This document shows positions 61,146-64,000 of a stretch of DNA of 64,000 bases, piece after piece (positions within the stretch are counted from its first letter, which is position 1; each line of letters opens with the position of its first letter). The stretch spans positions 24,380,637 through 24,444,636 of the forward strand of contig NC_069127.1 in the NCBI RefSeq assembly GCF_026914265.1, given 5' to 3'. This DNA is from Mya arenaria. Its lineage: Eukaryota > Mollusca > Bivalvia > Myida > Myidae. The translations under genes and the position numbers were made by a program. Below the pieces are notes generated by a model. It was not told the DNA's origin. It searched no databases and saw nothing but the letters and a program-made list of their open reading frames with translations.

Positions 61146-61311
61146 ATTATAGTAATATTAGGGTTTGCAGAGAGAAAGAATAATTATAGTAATATAAGTT
61201 TGAATAATTAAAACTTTCGTTCTGTCTGGGTGTTACGAGTCATGATAACACAAGTTTTCCAGGACAACTGTCAACGCAGAAGCACAGGAAAGAATTTCGT
61301 ACGTGGGGAGG
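61146..61311. other. Right flank of the tandem-repeat element with a 25-bp repeat
   Basis: TAGGGTTTGCAGAGAGAAAG then AATAA at 61159-61183 repeats 59043-59067 on the other side of the element. No gene is seen. Confidence 0.7.
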
Positions 61312-61413
61312 TAGTCATTCTAAAATGCCGTCCAGGCATTTTTTTTTAATGATGGTTAGCCAGGCTAACCATCATTAAAAAAAAAAAGCCTGGACTGCAT
61401 TTTAGAATGACTA
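61312..61413. mobile_element. 102-bp foldback element with 8-bp target duplication (hAT-like MITE)
   Basis: An almost fully palindromic element: TAGTCATTCTAAAATGC on the left and its inverse on the right, with TTAGCCAGGCTAA at the centre. GTGGGGAG at 61303-61310 recurs at 61414-61421. An 8-bp duplication and TAG start fit hAT. A decayed relative is at 63403-63470. Confidence 0.8.
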
Positions 61414-61421
61414 GTGGGGAG

Positions 61422-63264
61422 ACAGGGGTGGGTCCAGGAGGGTATGACCCCTCTTCCAGTTGCGCAGATTCTTTTAAACCACATTGCTTAAAACACATTT
61501 TAACACATTTTCAGGTCTCACATCAATCGTATGAAACAGCTTTTTTATATGAATGTATATTAATATTCATAGCTCATCATAATGCAGCCAAGAATGTAAT
61601 TTGAACCACCGAGCATTGAATGACCGTAACTCTGGATTCTTTTTTTCAAAATAAACGCTTTTGAAAATTTATATTTTGAGGATGACTTGGCTCTGACATT
61701 TTTATCATAGAAATATGAAGAAGAAATGATACATTACTGCTTCTGCTTGCAGCAGCAACTGATTTTTGAGTATACAAATTATATTTTTATAACATTTTTT
61801 TTTCTCTTCAGCAGCCGAAATATTGGGGAGGCGCCTAGATACAATAATGAGCGATCAGAGATACTTGTTTTATTATTTTGACATTTCTTATGTATCCCTG
61901 TAACGCTACAACTCTAACATTTAACACCGGGCAAAAGAATGTATAGTATATTAGCCATCGATGTTGACTAATAATGACAAAGTTGTTCAATATATACCCA
62001 ACAGTGATCTTAACTGGATGGAATTTGTCATTAGAGTCGTTATTTTCACATAAATATATTCTGGGTGATGAATACCGTTATACATACTGTGACTGCAACC
62101 CTACACAGCACCCCCTCCCCCCCCCCCGTGATCCCCTGCCCCATGTGTTAACTAGAGCAAAAAAATCATCTACCATAATATTTCTGTGATTAAAATCTTC
62201 TTTTTCTTAAAAATTTAGTCCTTTTTTAACATTTCATCAAAACAATTCAAGCGAGATGAACTAATGGAATTTAATCGAATATGACACTTACAGACTATGG
62301 GAAATTCACTGAAAAATACTGCCTATTCATTTCGATTGTACAATTAATGTTTCCTGTTCTTTTGAAACATTTTAATTTGTTGACAACTCACTTCCCATTT
62401 TACGGTGTTCGTGCTAAATGCTTCCCACGAAAGTGGTCCTACAAAGAGCACACAACATGTTTAAAACTGTTGTGTGATTCCGACGTGATTTCCAGCTGTT
62501 AAAGGTTTTTGTTTTATCTAATTGTGTACTTTAAAAAATTTAATATCAGAAATACAATATGTGTCATTCAACTCGTGTTTGCAACTATCCAAAGATTTTT
62601 GAAATGAAAATTATTGGAAAGGAACATAAATTTAGTTTTCTGAAAGTGTATAAGTTTTTCGGAATATATATAAATTTCGGACTTTTATACCATAACTCTT
62701 TCTTTCGTTTAACATGTCAAATGAGTGTTGGAACTAAAAATAAATTTCACAATCAATTATATGAGATTGCAGATTACATAACCCTGTTTGTAGTATTGTA
62801 ACGTGCGACGTCAAAGACGCAATGGATCCCTTTGAACAGAGTAAAGCATGTTTGACCCTGAAGGGGTACTTTGGTCTTTATATACAGTAAATTCTCAATC
62901 TATACAGAGCCCAGGCTTTGCTTATTTGCATATTATCAACCAAGTAAACATACATACAATAAACATACCTCTGTCTACAACAGAATGTTATACTATGAAC
63001 GCACATCTGCCGCCTACAGCGGACTGTTAGTGTTACAGTAACAGTACCATGGTTTATGGTATGATCGTGGCTTTAAAGAGCGGTAATTAAGGATTCAAGA
63101 TGGTGTTACACTGTATGCAGAGACAATAAATAATGCATTATTTTGTTGTCAGACACTTAATATAGTTGTAAGCCTAAACTAAAAATACATTTGGTTAGGG
63201 TTACCTGACCCTACCTAATTAATAGCTTAATAGGACCCCTGGCCGCATCAAACTGAAAGACGGT
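61422..63264. other. Gene-free AT-rich stretch
   Basis: No exon, RNA gene or clear repeat, apart from a poly(C) run near 62110-62127. Confidence 0.45.
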
Positions 63265-63402
63265 AAAGTTGGTAAAAGTACTGGTAGCTCCCTTGCCTTG
63301 CACTGGGCATTTAAAGGGTAGTGCTGGGAAAAGTGGTGTACTCAGTACTGGTTTAACCCAGCATAGTCATGTCCAAAGTATCGGTGCTTTACACTAAGCA
63401 CA
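63265..63402 (+). mobile_element. Fragment of SINE family B
   Basis: The inverse of this stretch (AGTGTAAAGCACCGATAC, TAAACCAGTACTGAGTACAC, GCAAGGCAAGGGAGCTAC) follows the body of the copy at 20838-21115 in order. The tRNA head is mostly missing or decayed. Confidence 0.65.
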
Positions 63403-63470
63403 TAGTCATTCTAAAATGCAATCCAGGCTAAACATCATTAAAGAAAAGAAGCCTGACTGCAAGGTCTTAA
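63403..63470. repeat. Decayed relative of the 102-bp foldback element
   Basis: TAGTCATTCTAAAATGC, TCCAGGC, TAAACATCATTAA and AAGCCTG occur in the same order as in 61312-61413, with the central part missing. Confidence 0.6.
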
Positions 63471-63689
63471 GAAATACATACAAAGAGTTACACATACAAT
63501 TGGGGAGGGGGTGTTTCCTCAGTCCTGCTAACTGGAAATACAAGCAATAACTGATTTGTCAGATTAAACCTTGATAAATCAGATTGATCATGCAGGAAAA
63601 AAAATATTTGTTTGTGAATTGTCCTCTGCTTTATAAAATTTATTTGTATGCCTTACATATCTATTGACCATTTTAGACAATTTATATTT

Positions 63690-64000
63690 GTTTCATACTT
63701 GCCATATTTCTGAGTGGCTTCAAAGTTGTTTTTTTGGTCTGAATTCCAGGGATTTTGATATTATATTGGAGTAGGATTGATCCCAGGGGATTTTTACGCA
63801 GCGAAATTTAGCACAATATCTATATTTATGATATAAGAATAAATACAGAAACATACTCTTATTACAATAATTTTAAGACTAAGTGATCATGGTCCTTCAT
63901 GGAATTTCACACTCATAATATTATGGATGCGTTCCACTGTCAACCTTGAGCTAGTTTTTTTATTTATTTTTTATTCCAGGGGATATAGATCCTCCATCAG
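63690..64000. repeat. Dispersed repeat related to 34940-35560
   Basis: CATACTTGCCATATTTCTG, ATTCCAGGGATTT, CCCAGGGGATTTTTACGC and ATTCCAGGGGATATAGATCC resemble the CIP2A-intron copy. It runs off the end of the window. Confidence 0.5.

Overview
This is animal nuclear DNA: intron-rich, AT-rich, with consensus GT-AG splice junctions and dense short interspersed repeats. The repeat types suggest a lophotrochozoan, most likely a bivalve mollusc: tRNA-headed SINEs, many small TIR elements, and dispersed elements with long internal tandem arrays, (GGAC)n-like tetranucleotide runs and G/C-rich terminal hairpins. The species assignment is inference. No prokaryotic operon, CRISPR array or retroviral element was seen.

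Left third (1-22 kb). Repeats dominate: a foldback element, a decayed LINE with a tRNA-derived SINE inside it, and a 3.3-kb array of a 46-bp minisatellite (about 71 copies). Three genes could be assembled by joining exons across intact splice sites. One is a Tctex1-domain dynein light chain (+; 8686-10136). The other two, both on the minus strand, are secreted-then-anchored Thr-rich mucin-like proteins (15771-12970 and 18573-17423). Each has a signal-peptide exon, a large Thr/Pro-rich exon, one C-terminal membrane segment and a short tail ending in a Tyr-based sorting motif, which is the layout of CD164/endolyn.

Middle third (22.9-43.0 kb). One gene fills it: a complete 21-coding-exon CIP2A homologue (+), predicted 933 aa, with an N-terminal armadillo-like half and a C-terminal coiled coil. 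Its introns hold many transposon copies. One intron begins with a 58-bp tandem array that has copied the splice donor itself seven times.

Right third (43-64 kb). After a gene-free gap with MITEs and a pogo-type element comes EXT2 (minus; 58899-47859), 11 coding exons and 705 aa, the heparan-sulfate copolymerase subunit. It is convergent with CIP2A. Its ninth intron holds a 2.8-kb element with two successive higher-order repeats. A 2-kb element just upstream of its first coding exon carries six perfect DR1 nuclear-receptor motifs. The last 3 kb holds only repeats.

The genes do not form one pathway. I found no clearly new multi-gene system. The strongest leads are the splice-donor minisatellite in CIP2A, the pair of mucin genes, the shared architecture of three hairpin-ended tandem-repeat element families, and the DR1-bearing element beside EXT2.
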